NCBI GenBank assembly: GCA_009775705.1
Contig: VSQE01000011.1
Location: forward strand, 1 to 38,794
Source of the DNA: Prevotellamassilia sp.
GTDB lineage: Bacteria > Bacteroidota > Bacteroidia > Bacteroidales > Bacteroidaceae
Length of the DNA stretch: 38,794 nucleotides
Reading direction: 5' to 3'
Within the stretch, counting starts at the first letter, position 1. Each line of letters opens with the position of its first letter. The notes below the pieces were generated by a model. That model saw nothing but the letters and a program-made list of their open reading frames with translations. It ran no database searches and had not been told where the DNA came from. Shown in pieces: positions 1-7,602 of this stretch. The position numbers and the translations under genes were made by a program.

Positions 1-1
1 G

Positions 2-1579
2 CCCTACCAGACGAACCTGAAACAAGCCGACAAGGAAGTCAACTGTTTTGAGCACCAGCAGATTGCCTTGCAGACTTCCCGTGAGGCTCTCGTCCTGCTG
101 AAGAACGAGAACAACCTGCTTCCACTCGACCGTAACAACCTGTCGCGCATTGCCGTATGCGGACCGAACGCCAACGAGTCCGCCTATGCCCTGACTCACT
201 ACGGACCTCTGGCAGTCGATGTGACGACGGTTCTCGAAGGCTTAAAGCAAAAAGCAAGACCGGGCACGGAAATTCTCTTCACGAAGGGCTGTGACCTGGT
301 AGACGCGAACTGGCCGGAATCCGAACTCATCCGCTATCCACTGACGGACGATGAACAAAACGAAATAGACAAAGCTGTGGAGAACGCCCGCAAAAGCGAT
401 GTGGCCGTGGTCGTACTGGGCGGGAGCAACCGCACGTGCGGCGAGAACAAATCGCGCTCAAGCCTTGACCTTCCGGGCCGTCAGCTCGACCTGTTGCAGG
501 CTGTCGCAGCTACAGGCAAGCCTGTCATTCTGGTCCTTATCAACGGCCGGCCGCTCTCCGTCAACTGGGCCGACAAATTCATTCCCGTCATTATCGAAGC
601 GTGGTATCCGGGTTCGCAGGGCGGTACCGCCATTGCCGAAGCCATTTTCGGCGATTACAACCCGGGCGGCAAACTGACCGTCACCTTCCCCAAGACCGTG
701 GGACAGATTCCCTTCAACTTCCCGGTCAAGCCCTATTCGCAAGTGGACGGTGGCCGGAACAAGGGACCGCAGGGCAACATGTCGCGCAACAACGGTGCCC
801 TCTATCCCTTCGGATACGGCCTGAGCTACACCACTTTCAACTATTCGGACATCAGCCTTTCGCCCGGGACCGTCACCCCGCTGCAACCCGTCACCGTACG
901 CTGCAAGATCACCAATACGGGCCACCGCGCCGGCGACGAGGTGGTGCAGTTATACGTGCGCGATATGCTCAGTTCCGTCACCACCTACGAAAAGAACCTG
1001 TGCGGATTTGAACGTGTGCATCTGGCAGCCGGCGAGACACGCGAAGTGACTTTCAACATCCAGCCCCGCGACCTGCAACTGCTCAATCAGGACAATCATT
1101 GGGTGGTGGAGCCCGGTGATTTCAAAGTCATGATAGGCGCTTCCTCGACCGACATCCGTCTGAGCGACCGCTTCACGGTGACCGATTACGGAGAAAACAC
1201 CCTACAGAAACAGACTGATGCCCTGCCCGTCATAGCCAGTGCCGGAAACGAAACGGCCGCCTTGACGCTGGACGGCAAGAACACGACGGCATGGCAGGCC
1301 GATGAAGGAGCATACATCACATACAGCCTCGAAAACGGCGCAGCCCCCGACCAGATAGGAATAGCCTGGAAAAAATGTGCCCCGAACACGGAGTTCGAGA
1401 TACAGCTGTCGGGCGGCGGCGGCCAGTTCCTGACAGTATATAAAGGCAAGGCCGATACAGCCGACAACACTTTGAAAACATACTCCTTCAAAGGAACGAC
1501 GGCAAGCGACGCACGCATCGTCATCACGAAAGGACATGCCCTCATCTCTGAAGTAAGGATAAAAGGACTGAAGAAATAA
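2..1579 (+). CDS. GH3 beta-glucosidase, C-terminal part (5' truncated by window)
   Basis: The frame is open from the window's first bases, so the start lies outside. The visible part matches the second half of glycoside hydrolase family 3 enzymes, which release terminal beta-linked glucose (or related sugars) in the periplasm. Roughly the first 250 residues are the GH3 C-terminal alpha/beta sandwich, with SREALVLLKN, a conserved CGENKSRSSLDLPG stretch and YPGSQGG. The YPFGYGLSYTTF motif then leads into a fibronectin III-like domain (about residues 285-370). The last 120 or so residues form an extra beta-rich domain that looks like an F5/8 type C or carbohydrate-binding module. The catalytic aspartate of the N-terminal barrel is outside the window. 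Substrate cannot be deduced; family assignment is firm. Confidence 0.93.
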   Translation, partial: PYQTNLKQADKEVNCFEHQQIALQTSREALVLLKNENNLLPLDRNNLSRIAVCGPNANESAYALTHYGPLAVDVTTVLEGLKQKARPGTEILFTKGCDLVDANWPESELIRYPLTDDEQNEIDKAVENARKSDVAVVVLGGSNRTCGENKSRSSLDLPGRQLDLLQAVAATGKPVILVLINGRPLSVNWADKFIPVIIEAWYPGSQGGTAIAEAIFGDYNPGGKLTVTFPKTVGQIPFNFPVKPYSQVDGGRNKGPQGNMSRNNGALYPFGYGLSYTTFNYSDISLSPGTVTPLQPVTVRCKITNTGHRAGDEVVQLYVRDMLSSVTTYEKNLCGFERVHLAAGETREVTFNIQPRDLQLLNQDNHWVVEPGDFKVMIGASSTDIRLSDRFTVTDYGENTLQKQTDALPVIASAGNETAALTLDGKNTTAWQADEGAYITYSLENGAAPDQIGIAWKKCAPNTEFEIQLSGGGGQFLTVYKGKADTADNTLKTYSFKGTTASDARIVITKGHALISEVRIKGLKK

Positions 1580-1625
1580 GACCCTGCCAGACGGACATAA
1601 GAGTTGGCAAGCGAATCACCCAAGC

Positions 1626-1667
1626 AAGCCGGACCGCCAAACATACAGCAGTCCGGCTTACTTCTTT
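1626..1667 (+). terminator. Hairpin terminator after GH3 gene
   Basis: A 9-bp perfect stem (AAGCCGGAC at 1626-1634 with GTCCGGCTT at 1651-1659) is followed by a pyrimidine-rich stretch. It lies 46 bp after the GH3 stop. The T-run is broken by C residues, so strength is uncertain. Confidence 0.5.
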
Positions 1668-1743
1668 CTATATATCCCTTCATAAAATACCGGCAATCCC
1701 CCTCGCAAAAAGTCACACACTGAACCTTTCAGAAAGCAGGATT

Positions 1744-1776
1744 GAGCCTCACAGCAATTCTGTTGCGAGGCTCTTT
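1744..1776 (+). other. Second hairpin in the 1580-1878 intergenic region
   Basis: GAGCCTC and GAGGCTC arms (1744-1750 and 1767-1773) enclose an inner CAGCA/TGTTG pairing. The hairpin sits just upstream of the promoter of the next gene. It may be a back-up terminator isolating the two genes. Confidence 0.35.
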
Positions 1777-1779
1777 GCG

Positions 1780-1787
1780 TAACTTTG
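1780..1787 (+). promoter_or_regulatory. Bacteroides-type -7 box of the hydrolase gene
   Basis: TAACTTTG matches the TAnnTTTG consensus. No TTTG lies at the usual distance upstream. A start near 1794 would give a leader of about 85 nt to the ATG at 1879, which argues against the in-frame start at 1792. Confidence 0.5.
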
Positions 1788-1878
1788 CACCGTGCCGGAA
1801 GGATATACAACGACACGGCGGAAAACAGGAAAATATAACGGACTCCGATCTTTTTTAAAAAACTTATATCTTTTCCGT

Positions 1879-2961
1879 ATGACAGCAAAACAAATTCTGA
1901 CCGCAGGCCTGCTGGCCCTGAGCGCGGGCATTGCCGCCCCGGGAGCCTCCACCCCTGAAGAAAAAAAGAAAATCATGAAACATCTGACTCTGACAAAGAA
2001 ATGGGACAAGACTTTCCCGAAAAGCGACAAGGTTGACCACAGCAAGGTAACCTTCACAAACCGTTACGGCATCACCCTCGCCGCCGACCTCTACAAGCCC
2101 AAAGGAGCAACCGGAAAACTGCCGGCCATCGCCGTATGCGGCCCCTTCGGCGCGGTAAAGGAACAGGCGGCCGGACTTTATGCCCAGGAAATGGCGGAAC
2201 GGGGCTTCCTTACGGTGGCCTTCGATCCCTCGTTTACCGGCGAGAGCGACGGCACTCCGCGCTACACCACCTCGCCCGACATCAATACGGAAGACTTCTG
2301 TGCCGCCGTTGACTTTCTTGTCACCCGTCCGGACGTCTACCCCGGACGGACCGGCATCATCGGCATCTGCGGCTGGGGAGGCATCGCCATCAACGCCGCC
2401 GCAGCCGATCCGCGCATCAAGGCAACGCTGGCCTCCACCCTGTACGACATGAGCCGCGTGGAATCCAACGGCTACTTTGATGTGGCCGACAGTGCCGAAG
2501 CCCGCCACACGCTCCGGAAAAAGCTGGCGGAACAGCGTACCGAAGACTTTTGCAACGGCACTCCGAAGCCGGCCGGCGGCGTACCCGATGTTTTGCCGGA
2601 AGACGCGCCACAGTTTCTTCGCGACTACCACGACTACTACAAAACCCGCCGCGGCTACCACCCGCGCTCGCTCAACTCCAACGGAGGGCGCAACGTCACC
2701 TCCACCATTCCCTGGATCAACTTCCCGCTGATGAGCCGTGCCGGAGAGATTGAGAGTGCCGTGATGGTACTGCACGGGGAAAAGGCCCATTCATTCTACT
2801 TTGGCAACGATGCCTACCGGAAACTGACTGTCACGCCGGGGCAGGAGAACAACAAAGTCTTCATGGTGATTCCCGGAGCCAACCATACCGACCTTTACGA
2901 CCGGAAAGACATCATCCCGTTCGGAGCGATAGAAAGATTTTTCCGCGAACATCTGGAATAA
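1879..2961 (+). CDS. Secreted alpha/beta hydrolase, dienelactone-hydrolase-like
   Basis: This 360-residue protein starts at the ATG at 1879 because that gives a clean signal peptide (MTAKQILTAGLLALSAG, cleavage near residue 22). A longer in-frame start at 1792 would begin at the predicted transcription start. The core is an alpha/beta hydrolase fold of the dienelactone hydrolase/YcjY-like group found in many Bacteroidetes. A strand-turn-helix GICGWGGIA stands where the nucleophile elbow is expected, DPSFTGESDG is an acidic loop, and GANHTDLYD carries the likely catalytic histidine. The elbow has Cys and Trp but no Ser. Substrate is unknown; an ester or lactone is the family expectation. The gene stands alone between a hairpin pair and its own terminator. 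Confidence 0.85.
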   Translation: MTAKQILTAGLLALSAGIAAPGASTPEEKKKIMKHLTLTKKWDKTFPKSDKVDHSKVTFTNRYGITLAADLYKPKGATGKLPAIAVCGPFGAVKEQAAGLYAQEMAERGFLTVAFDPSFTGESDGTPRYTTSPDINTEDFCAAVDFLVTRPDVYPGRTGIIGICGWGGIAINAAAADPRIKATLASTLYDMSRVESNGYFDVADSAEARHTLRKKLAEQRTEDFCNGTPKPAGGVPDVLPEDAPQFLRDYHDYYKTRRGYHPRSLNSNGGRNVTSTIPWINFPLMSRAGEIESAVMVLHGEKAHSFYFGNDAYRKLTVTPGQENNKVFMVIPGANHTDLYDRKDIIPFGAIERFFREHLE

Positions 2962-2998
2962 CCCTGCGGAATTCCCTCCCACATACGGTAGTACACAA

Positions 2999-3048
2999 CG
3001 GCAGACAGGCAGCCCCTCTGATAAGTTCCGCCTGTCTGCCGGTATTTT
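2999..3048 (+). terminator. Terminator of hydrolase gene
   Basis: A 12-bp perfect stem (2999-3010 with 3030-3041) is followed by GTATTTTG. It starts 37 bp after the hydrolase stop. Confidence 0.6.
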
Positions 3049-3115
3049 GCGCACCCCGCACGGACAAGATCGGACTTCCGCCAGACGAAGCCCGACCAGC
3101 CGTTTTTTACACCCA

Positions 3116-3175
3116 TTGTAAATTCTTTTACATGCCTTGTAAAAATTTTTACAAGGCATGTAAAAGAATTTACAA
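3116..3175. repeat. 60-bp perfect palindrome built from a 21-bp-period repeat
   Basis: Bases 3116-3145 are the exact reverse complement of 3146-3175, with no loop. The right arm starts a tandem unit TTTACAAGGCATGTAAA (3148-3164) that recurs partially 21 bp later (3169-3180). The left arm carries the same array inverted. The element lies between the convergent hydrolase and decarboxylase/cupin genes. A related direct copy is at 12681-12718. Confidence 0.85.
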
Positions 3176-3268
3176 AGCATACCGGTCTTACTGTAAATAT
3201 CGGCTGTTTTTTCATCCCATGAAAAGAACAGCCTTATCCCCGCACCACAACAGGTCCGGCAACGGACT

Positions 3269-4087
3269 TTATTTGAAGGACAGCCGGCCGTACTCATCGT
3301 CACCCACCGGTTCCAACCATACGTTTTCAATATTCTCACCCGGAACGGAAAAAGCCAGATGGGCAAACCACGAATCTCCGGCCGCGCCATGCCAGTGCTT
3401 CACATTGGCCGGAATATGGATGACAGTGCCGGGAAAGACCTCTACCGCGGGCTTTCCCTCTTCCTGATACCAGCCGCGGCCCGCTACGCCCACAAGCAAT
3501 TGTCCGCCGCCCTTGTCGGCCTTGTGGATGTGCCAGTTGTTGCGGCATCCCGGCTCAAACGTGACATTGGCGAAGGGAATCTGCTCCTCCGATATCCGGG
3601 CCAGATAGCTGTTGCCGGTGAAATATTGTGCGTAGGCCGTATTGGGCTCGCCTATCGGAAAGATCATTTCGCGCTGAAAGCGCGCTTTCTCGTCATCGCC
3701 CCTGACATCGTCGCCCCACACGCCTTTTGCAAGACGGAAGGCTGCCCACGCCTTCGGCCATCCGGCATAGAAGGCAACGTGGGTGAGCATCTCCGCCGCC
3801 TCGGTACGCGTGATGCCGTTTTTACGGGCTTCCTGAAGATGATAGGTCAAAGAACTGTCGGTGATGCCCTGCGCCACCAGCGCAGTGACCGTCACCATAC
3901 TGCGGTCGCGCAGCGAGAGCCGGTCGGTGCGGCTCCATACTTCGCCGAAGAGGACATCGTCGTTCAGACGGGCAAACTCGGGAGCGAAACTGCCGAGAGC
4001 GTCACGCCCTGCGGTCTGGATGATTTTTTCCTGTGCCATGATGTTTGTTGTTAATGCCGAAAGTATCAGCATGATTACTGTTTTCAT
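3269..4087 (-). CDS. Secreted carboxymuconolactone decarboxylase-like/cupin fusion protein
   Basis: The 272-residue product starts at the ATG ending at 4087, which gives a signal peptide (MKTVIMLILSALTTNIMAQ); the longer in-frame start adds an implausible leader. Residues about 25-120 match the carboxymuconolactone decarboxylase/AhpD helical fold (TVTALVAQG, then AEMLTHVAFYAGWPKAWAA) but carry no CxxC, so AhpD-type peroxidase activity is unlikely. Residues about 150-260 form a cupin barrel with likely metal ligands in NNWHIHKADKGGG and VKHWHGA. Such fusions are widespread in gut Bacteroidetes without a defined substrate. The exported location is notable because the founding enzyme is cytoplasmic. 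It is monocistronic and convergent with the hydrolase gene. Confidence 0.88.
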   Translation of the reverse strand: MKTVIMLILSALTTNIMAQEKIIQTAGRDALGSFAPEFARLNDDVLFGEVWSRTDRLSLRDRSMVTVTALVAQGITDSSLTYHLQEARKNGITRTEAAEMLTHVAFYAGWPKAWAAFRLAKGVWGDDVRGDDEKARFQREMIFPIGEPNTAYAQYFTGNSYLARISEEQIPFANVTFEPGCRNNWHIHKADKGGGQLLVGVAGRGWYQEEGKPAVEVFPGTVIHIPANVKHWHGAAGDSWFAHLAFSVPGENIENVWLEPVGDDEYGRLSFK

Positions 4088-4141
4088 TTTCCTGATATTT
4101 TTTATGGGATGCAAAATCCGTGTGTGGTTGTGTCGACACTG

Positions 4142-4149
4142 CAAAATTA
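4142..4149 (-). promoter_or_regulatory. -7 box for decarboxylase/cupin gene
   Basis: On the minus strand this reads TAATTTTG, a full match to TAnnTTTG, 55 bp upstream of the chosen start. A hairpin with GAGCCACG/CGTGGCTC arms lies just upstream (about 4155-4185), where a -33 element would be. No clear TTTG is seen. Confidence 0.45.
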
Positions 4150-4354
4150 CAACAAGAGCCACGTGGCAGCTTTGCTGCGTGGCTCATTCTTTTTTGTCGA
4201 AAAGCTCATTTCGAAAAAATCTCGGGGATCACATCCTATCGGTTCTGCGCCCTTTGTTTTGAGCAACTCTTCCCACTTTCAACATCAACTTGAAAGAATA
4301 AACGGGGAAAATACCTACAATAACTCTGCAAAAGGAAAAAAAACGCCTAAAAAT

Positions 4355-4385
4355 TTTGCAGTTTCAAAAAAAACTTGCAACTTTG
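4355..4385 (+). promoter_or_regulatory. Promoter of tRNA-Asp
   Basis: TTTG at 4355-4358, a 19-bp spacer, then CAACTTTG at 4378-4385 (7 of 8 to TAnnTTTG). The tRNA begins 26 bp downstream, which fits a short 5' leader. The rest of the 4088-4410 intergenic region shows only the hairpin near 4155-4185 and AT-rich sequence. Confidence 0.6.
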
Positions 4386-4410
4386 CATCGTCAAAAAGGA
4401 AATGTCCTTT

Positions 4411-4484
4411 GGTGCGTTAGTTCAGTTGGTTAGAATACATGCCTGTCACGCATGGGGTCACGGGTTCGAGTCCCGTACGCACCG
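4411..4484 (+). tRNA. tRNA-Asp (GTC)
   Basis: A complete 74-nt cloverleaf. Acceptor GGTGCGT pairs with ACGCACC. The anticodon arm CATGC/GCATG encloses loop CTGTCAC, with anticodon GTC at 4445-4447. The T loop is GTTCGAGTC and the discriminator base is G, as expected for Asp. CCA is not encoded. Confidence 0.97.
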
Positions 4485-4502
4485 CAACAAAAAAAATACG
4501 CA

Positions 4503-4537
4503 GCCCTTGAAAGTCAATCACTTTCAAGGGCTTTTTT
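4503..4537 (+). terminator. Terminator of tRNA-Asp
   Basis: A 12-bp stem (4503-4514 with 4520-4531), 5-nt loop and six T residues follow the tRNA by 18 bp. Confidence 0.85.
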
Positions 4538-4588
4538 CTTGGGGTCTCAATCGGGAGACCAATCCGATGACACACCGTGACGCATTAC

Positions 4589-4628
4589 TGATACAGGACG
4601 CACCCGCAAAAGGGTGCGTCCTGTATCA
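4589..4628. repeat. 17-bp perfect inverted repeat between convergent tRNAs
   Basis: Bases 4589-4605 pair perfectly with 4612-4628 around a 6-nt loop GCAAAA. No T-run follows on either strand, so it is not a classical terminator. Confidence 0.75.
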
Positions 4629-4647
4629 CTTCTTCATATATTAAGCC

Positions 4648-4680
4648 AAAAAAAGACATCCACCTTCCGGCGGATGTCTT
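4648..4680 (-). terminator. Terminator of tRNA-Asn
   Basis: On the minus strand AAGACATCC pairs with GGATGTCTT (4672-4680 and 4653-4661), followed by a run of T (plus-strand A tract 4648-4652). It sits one base after the tRNA gene. Confidence 0.75.
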
Positions 4681-4681
4681 G

Positions 4682-4755
4682 CGCTTCAGGATGGGCTTGA
4701 ACCAACGACCCCCTGATTAACAGTCAGGTGCTCTAACCAACTGAGCTACTGAAGC
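4682..4755 (-). tRNA. tRNA-Asn (GTT)
   Basis: A complete 74-nt cloverleaf on the minus strand. Acceptor GCTTCAG pairs with CTGAAGC, and a D arm with AGTTGGTTA is present. The anticodon stem CCTGA/TCAGG encloses loop CTGTTAA with anticodon GTT. The T arm has GGTTCAAGCC and the discriminator is G. It converges with tRNA-Asp across a 197-bp interval. Confidence 0.95.
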
Positions 4756-4830
4756 AGGTCCGGACGGAAAAAAGTATCGTCCTCTGTGGAATTGCGCTGC
4801 AAAAGTAATGGTTATTTTTGAATTTAGCAA

Positions 4831-4838
4831 TATCTTTG
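4831..4838 (+). promoter_or_regulatory. -7 box of the PfkB-S41-GH20 run
   Basis: TATCTTTG is a full match to TAnnTTTG, 21 bp before the PfkB start codon. The expected -33 position has no TTTG; one at 4817-4820 is too close. The implied leader is about 15 nt. Confidence 0.5.
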
Positions 4839-4859
4839 CAGGAAAAATTTAAAAAAGAC

Positions 4860-5840
4860 ATGAAAAAAATACTTGGAATAGGAAATGCGCTTGTCGACGC
4901 GCTATACCAGATAACGGACGAAACCCTTCTGGACGAGATGCGACTGCCCAAAGGGTCGATGCAGCTGATAGACACCGAACGCTACACGGACATAAGGCAA
5001 CGCATGAAAAACCAGCCTGTGAAACTGGCTACGGGCGGCTCGGCCTGCAACACGATTCTGGCCCTGGCCAATCTGGGTATGGATACGGGCCTCATCGGGA
5101 AAATCGCCGACGACGAGCCGGGAAGATTCTTCGAGAACAACTTCCGCCAACTCGGCACCCGGACCTACCTGCAACACGAAGACCTGCCTACGGGAGTGGC
5201 CTCCACATTCATCACTCCTGACGGCCAGCGCACATTCGGCACCTATCTCGGAGCGGCGGCCTGCCTGCGTCCCGAAGATCTGCAATGGGAATGGCCCGGC
5301 AAATACGACTATCTGTACATAGAAGGCTATCTGGTGCAGAACCATGACCTCATTGAACAGGCCGTGGACATGGCCCGGGAGGCAGGCTGCCGGGTTTGCC
5401 TGGATCTGGCCAGTTATAATATAGTGGAAGCCGAGCACGACTTCTTCATCCGTCTGCTGAAAAAGACGGACATAGTCTTCGCCAACGAGGAGGAAGCCCG
5501 CGCCCTTACCGGAAAATCGCCGCGCGAGGCACTGGACGAACTGGCGGAAATCTGTGAGGTGGCAGTCGTGAAGACGGGGGCCGAAGGAGCGATGGCACGC
5601 TCCTGCAATGAGGAGGCGACCGCCGTAGCTGCCGTTCCGGTACCCCATGTGACGGACACAACTGCCGCAGGCGACTTCTTTGCCGCGGGCTTTCTGTGTG
5701 CCCATGCCAACCGGAAACCGCTGAAAGACTGTCTGCGGGCAGGAACAGTGCTGGCCTCCGAAGTGATCCAGATCGTAGGAACCCAACTGGCCGAAGACAC
5801 CTGGACCAGATTGCGCGGCCTTCCCGAACTGCAATATTGA
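4860..5840 (+). CDS. PfkB-family carbohydrate kinase, adenosine-kinase-like
   Basis: This 326-residue cytoplasmic protein belongs to the ribokinase/PfkB family, which phosphorylates sugars or nucleosides with ATP. The start at 4860 (MKKILGIGNALVDALY) gives the usual N-terminal strand; the longer frame start at 4818 overlaps the -7 box. The first signature, GGSACNTILALANLG, lies near residues 59-73. The second, TDTTAAGDFFAAGF, carries the catalytic base Asp272 in an AAGD variant of the usual GAGD. The length and the TFGTYLGAAA region resemble the adenosine-kinase-like subgroup common in Bacteroidetes. The actual substrate is not shown by sequence. The next gene follows after 49 bp, suggesting cotranscription. 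Confidence 0.9.
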   Translation: MKKILGIGNALVDALYQITDETLLDEMRLPKGSMQLIDTERYTDIRQRMKNQPVKLATGGSACNTILALANLGMDTGLIGKIADDEPGRFFENNFRQLGTRTYLQHEDLPTGVASTFITPDGQRTFGTYLGAAACLRPEDLQWEWPGKYDYLYIEGYLVQNHDLIEQAVDMAREAGCRVCLDLASYNIVEAEHDFFIRLLKKTDIVFANEEEARALTGKSPREALDELAEICEVAVVKTGAEGAMARSCNEEATAVAAVPVPHVTDTTAAGDFFAAGFLCAHANRKPLKDCLRAGTVLASEVIQIVGTQLAEDTWTRLRGLPELQY

Positions 5841-5889
5841 ACCGTGTAAAAAAAAGACTTCGTCTGATTTATAGATAATACCCCTGACA

Positions 5890-7551
5890 ATGAAAAAACT
5901 GTGGTTATTGTTCGGCTGGCTGCTGGCCCTGCCTGTCGCGGCACAGAAAAGCTCGCACAACTTCGAGGTTGCAAAACAACTCGACATCTTCAATGCTCTT
6001 TACAAAGAGCTGGACCTTTATTACGTGGACACGCTCGAAGCACGGAAAAACATAGACAATGCCATCCTCTACATGCTCGACCGGCTGGACCCCTACACCG
6101 TCTATTATCCCGAGGACAAGACTGATGAGTTGAAACAGATGACCACCGGAAAATATGCCGGTATCGGCTCGGTCATCAGCTTCAGGGAGAAGGAAGACCG
6201 CTGCATCATTGCCGATCCCTACGAGGGAATGCCGGCCGCAGAGGCCGGTGTGAGACGCGGCGACATCATCCTTGCCATTGACGGAAAAGACGTGGGGACC
6301 TGCGGCAAGCAAGACCAAGGCAGCTATTCCTCAACCGTGAGCGCCGCCTTACGCGGCGAACCGGGTACTACATTTGAACTGCGTGTGCGCCGCCCCACAT
6401 CGGGACGTACACTCAACTTCAAGCTGACCCGCCGCTCGGTGGCCCTGCCCAGCGTGACCTTCTCGAATATCGTAGCCGACAGCATCGGCTATGTCCTGTT
6501 GAACGGATATACCGAAAACACCTCGCGCGACCTGCGGCTGGCCATCGCCGACCTCAAGCAGCGCGGTGCCCGCCGCCTCGTGCTCGACCTGCGCAGCAAT
6601 CCCGGCGGTCTGATGATGGAGGCCGTAAACATAACGGGCTTCTTCATTCCCCGCGGCAAAGAGGTGCTCAGCACCAAAGGCAAGGTGAAAGAGATGAACG
6701 CCGTGTACAAGACCCAGAGTGATCCGCTCGACCCGCACATCCCGCTGGCCGTTCTGGTGGACGGCGGCACCGCCTCGTCTGCCGAGATCACCAGCGGCGC
6801 CCTTCAGGACTACGACCGCGCCGTCATCATCGGCCAGCGCACATATGGCAAGGGACTTGTGCAACAGCCTCGCGAGCTGCCCTACAAGGGAATGCTGAAA
6901 CTCACTACCAGCAAATACTATATCCCCAGCGGCCGCTGCATCCAGGCATACGACTTCAAGGACGGACGACCGCAACACGTTCCCGACAGCCTGGCCCGCG
7001 ACTTTCTCACTGCGGCCGGACGCACCGTACGCGACGGAGGAGGCATCACTCCCGACATACAGGTGACTCCCGACAGCCTGCCCGGCCTGATTGACTATCT
7101 GGCGGCTTCCGACGCACTGTTCGACTACTGCGTGAACTACCGCAACAAGCACGAGCGGATAGCCCCGCCCGCAAAGTTCCGCCTGACAGATGCCGAATAC
7201 GAGGATTTCAAGCGGTTTCTGAAAGAGAGCGGCTTTACCTATGACCGTCAGAGCCGGAGAGTGCTCGACATGCTGCGCCGCGTAGCGGCCCGCGAAGGCT
7301 ATGCCGAAGAGGCGGGGCCGGAACTGGACGCGCTGGAGGCCAAACTCGTGCACAACGAGGACTATGACCTGGAACACTGGAAAACGGAAATAAAGGAACT
7401 CATCGAAGCGACCATCATCGCAAACTATTACTACGAACGGGGCGTGGCGGAATACAACCTGCGCCACGACAAGGAGCTGGACGAGGCAGTGAAGGTCCTG
7501 AGCGATGACCGCCGCTACCGGAAACTGCTCAGCGGAGTACCCGAACCCTGA
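5890..7551 (+). CDS. S41 family C-terminal processing protease
   Basis: A 553-residue exported serine protease with signal peptide MKKLWLLFGWLLALPVAAQ. An N-terminal helical region is followed by a PDZ domain (about residues 85-180, with YAGIGSVI and GMPAAEAGVRRGDIIL) that binds substrate C-termini. The S41 catalytic domain then has DLRSNPGGLMMEA, GGTASSAEI with nucleophile Ser296, and RTYGKGLVQ with general base Lys321. The 25-residue Ser-Lys spacing equals that of E. coli Prc. About 150 C-terminal residues form a helical extension typical of the longer Bacteroidetes versions. It sits between the PfkB and GH20 genes on the same strand, with 49 and 51 bp gaps. Confidence 0.93.
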   Translation: MKKLWLLFGWLLALPVAAQKSSHNFEVAKQLDIFNALYKELDLYYVDTLEARKNIDNAILYMLDRLDPYTVYYPEDKTDELKQMTTGKYAGIGSVISFREKEDRCIIADPYEGMPAAEAGVRRGDIILAIDGKDVGTCGKQDQGSYSSTVSAALRGEPGTTFELRVRRPTSGRTLNFKLTRRSVALPSVTFSNIVADSIGYVLLNGYTENTSRDLRLAIADLKQRGARRLVLDLRSNPGGLMMEAVNITGFFIPRGKEVLSTKGKVKEMNAVYKTQSDPLDPHIPLAVLVDGGTASSAEITSGALQDYDRAVIIGQRTYGKGLVQQPRELPYKGMLKLTTSKYYIPSGRCIQAYDFKDGRPQHVPDSLARDFLTAAGRTVRDGGGITPDIQVTPDSLPGLIDYLAASDALFDYCVNYRNKHERIAPPAKFRLTDAEYEDFKRFLKESGFTYDRQSRRVLDMLRRVAAREGYAEEAGPELDALEAKLVHNEDYDLEHWKTEIKELIEATIIANYYYERGVAEYNLRHDKELDEAVKVLSDDRRYRKLLSGVPEP

Positions 7552-7602
7552 GAAACAAAACAACCGACAGAAACTACAAAACCTTAAACATACCACATCA
7601 AC

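Noticed and set aside
3116..3180. Considered as a CRISPR fragment
   Set aside because: Units are adjacent and inverted, with no unique spacers and no cas genes.
3132..3467. Repeated MPCKNFYKACKRIYK-like peptides on both strands
   Set aside because: These are translations of the palindromic DNA repeat, not conserved proteins.
4375..4644. 89-codon ORF covering tRNA-Asp
   Set aside because: It overlaps a complete tRNA, its terminator and a 17-bp hairpin.
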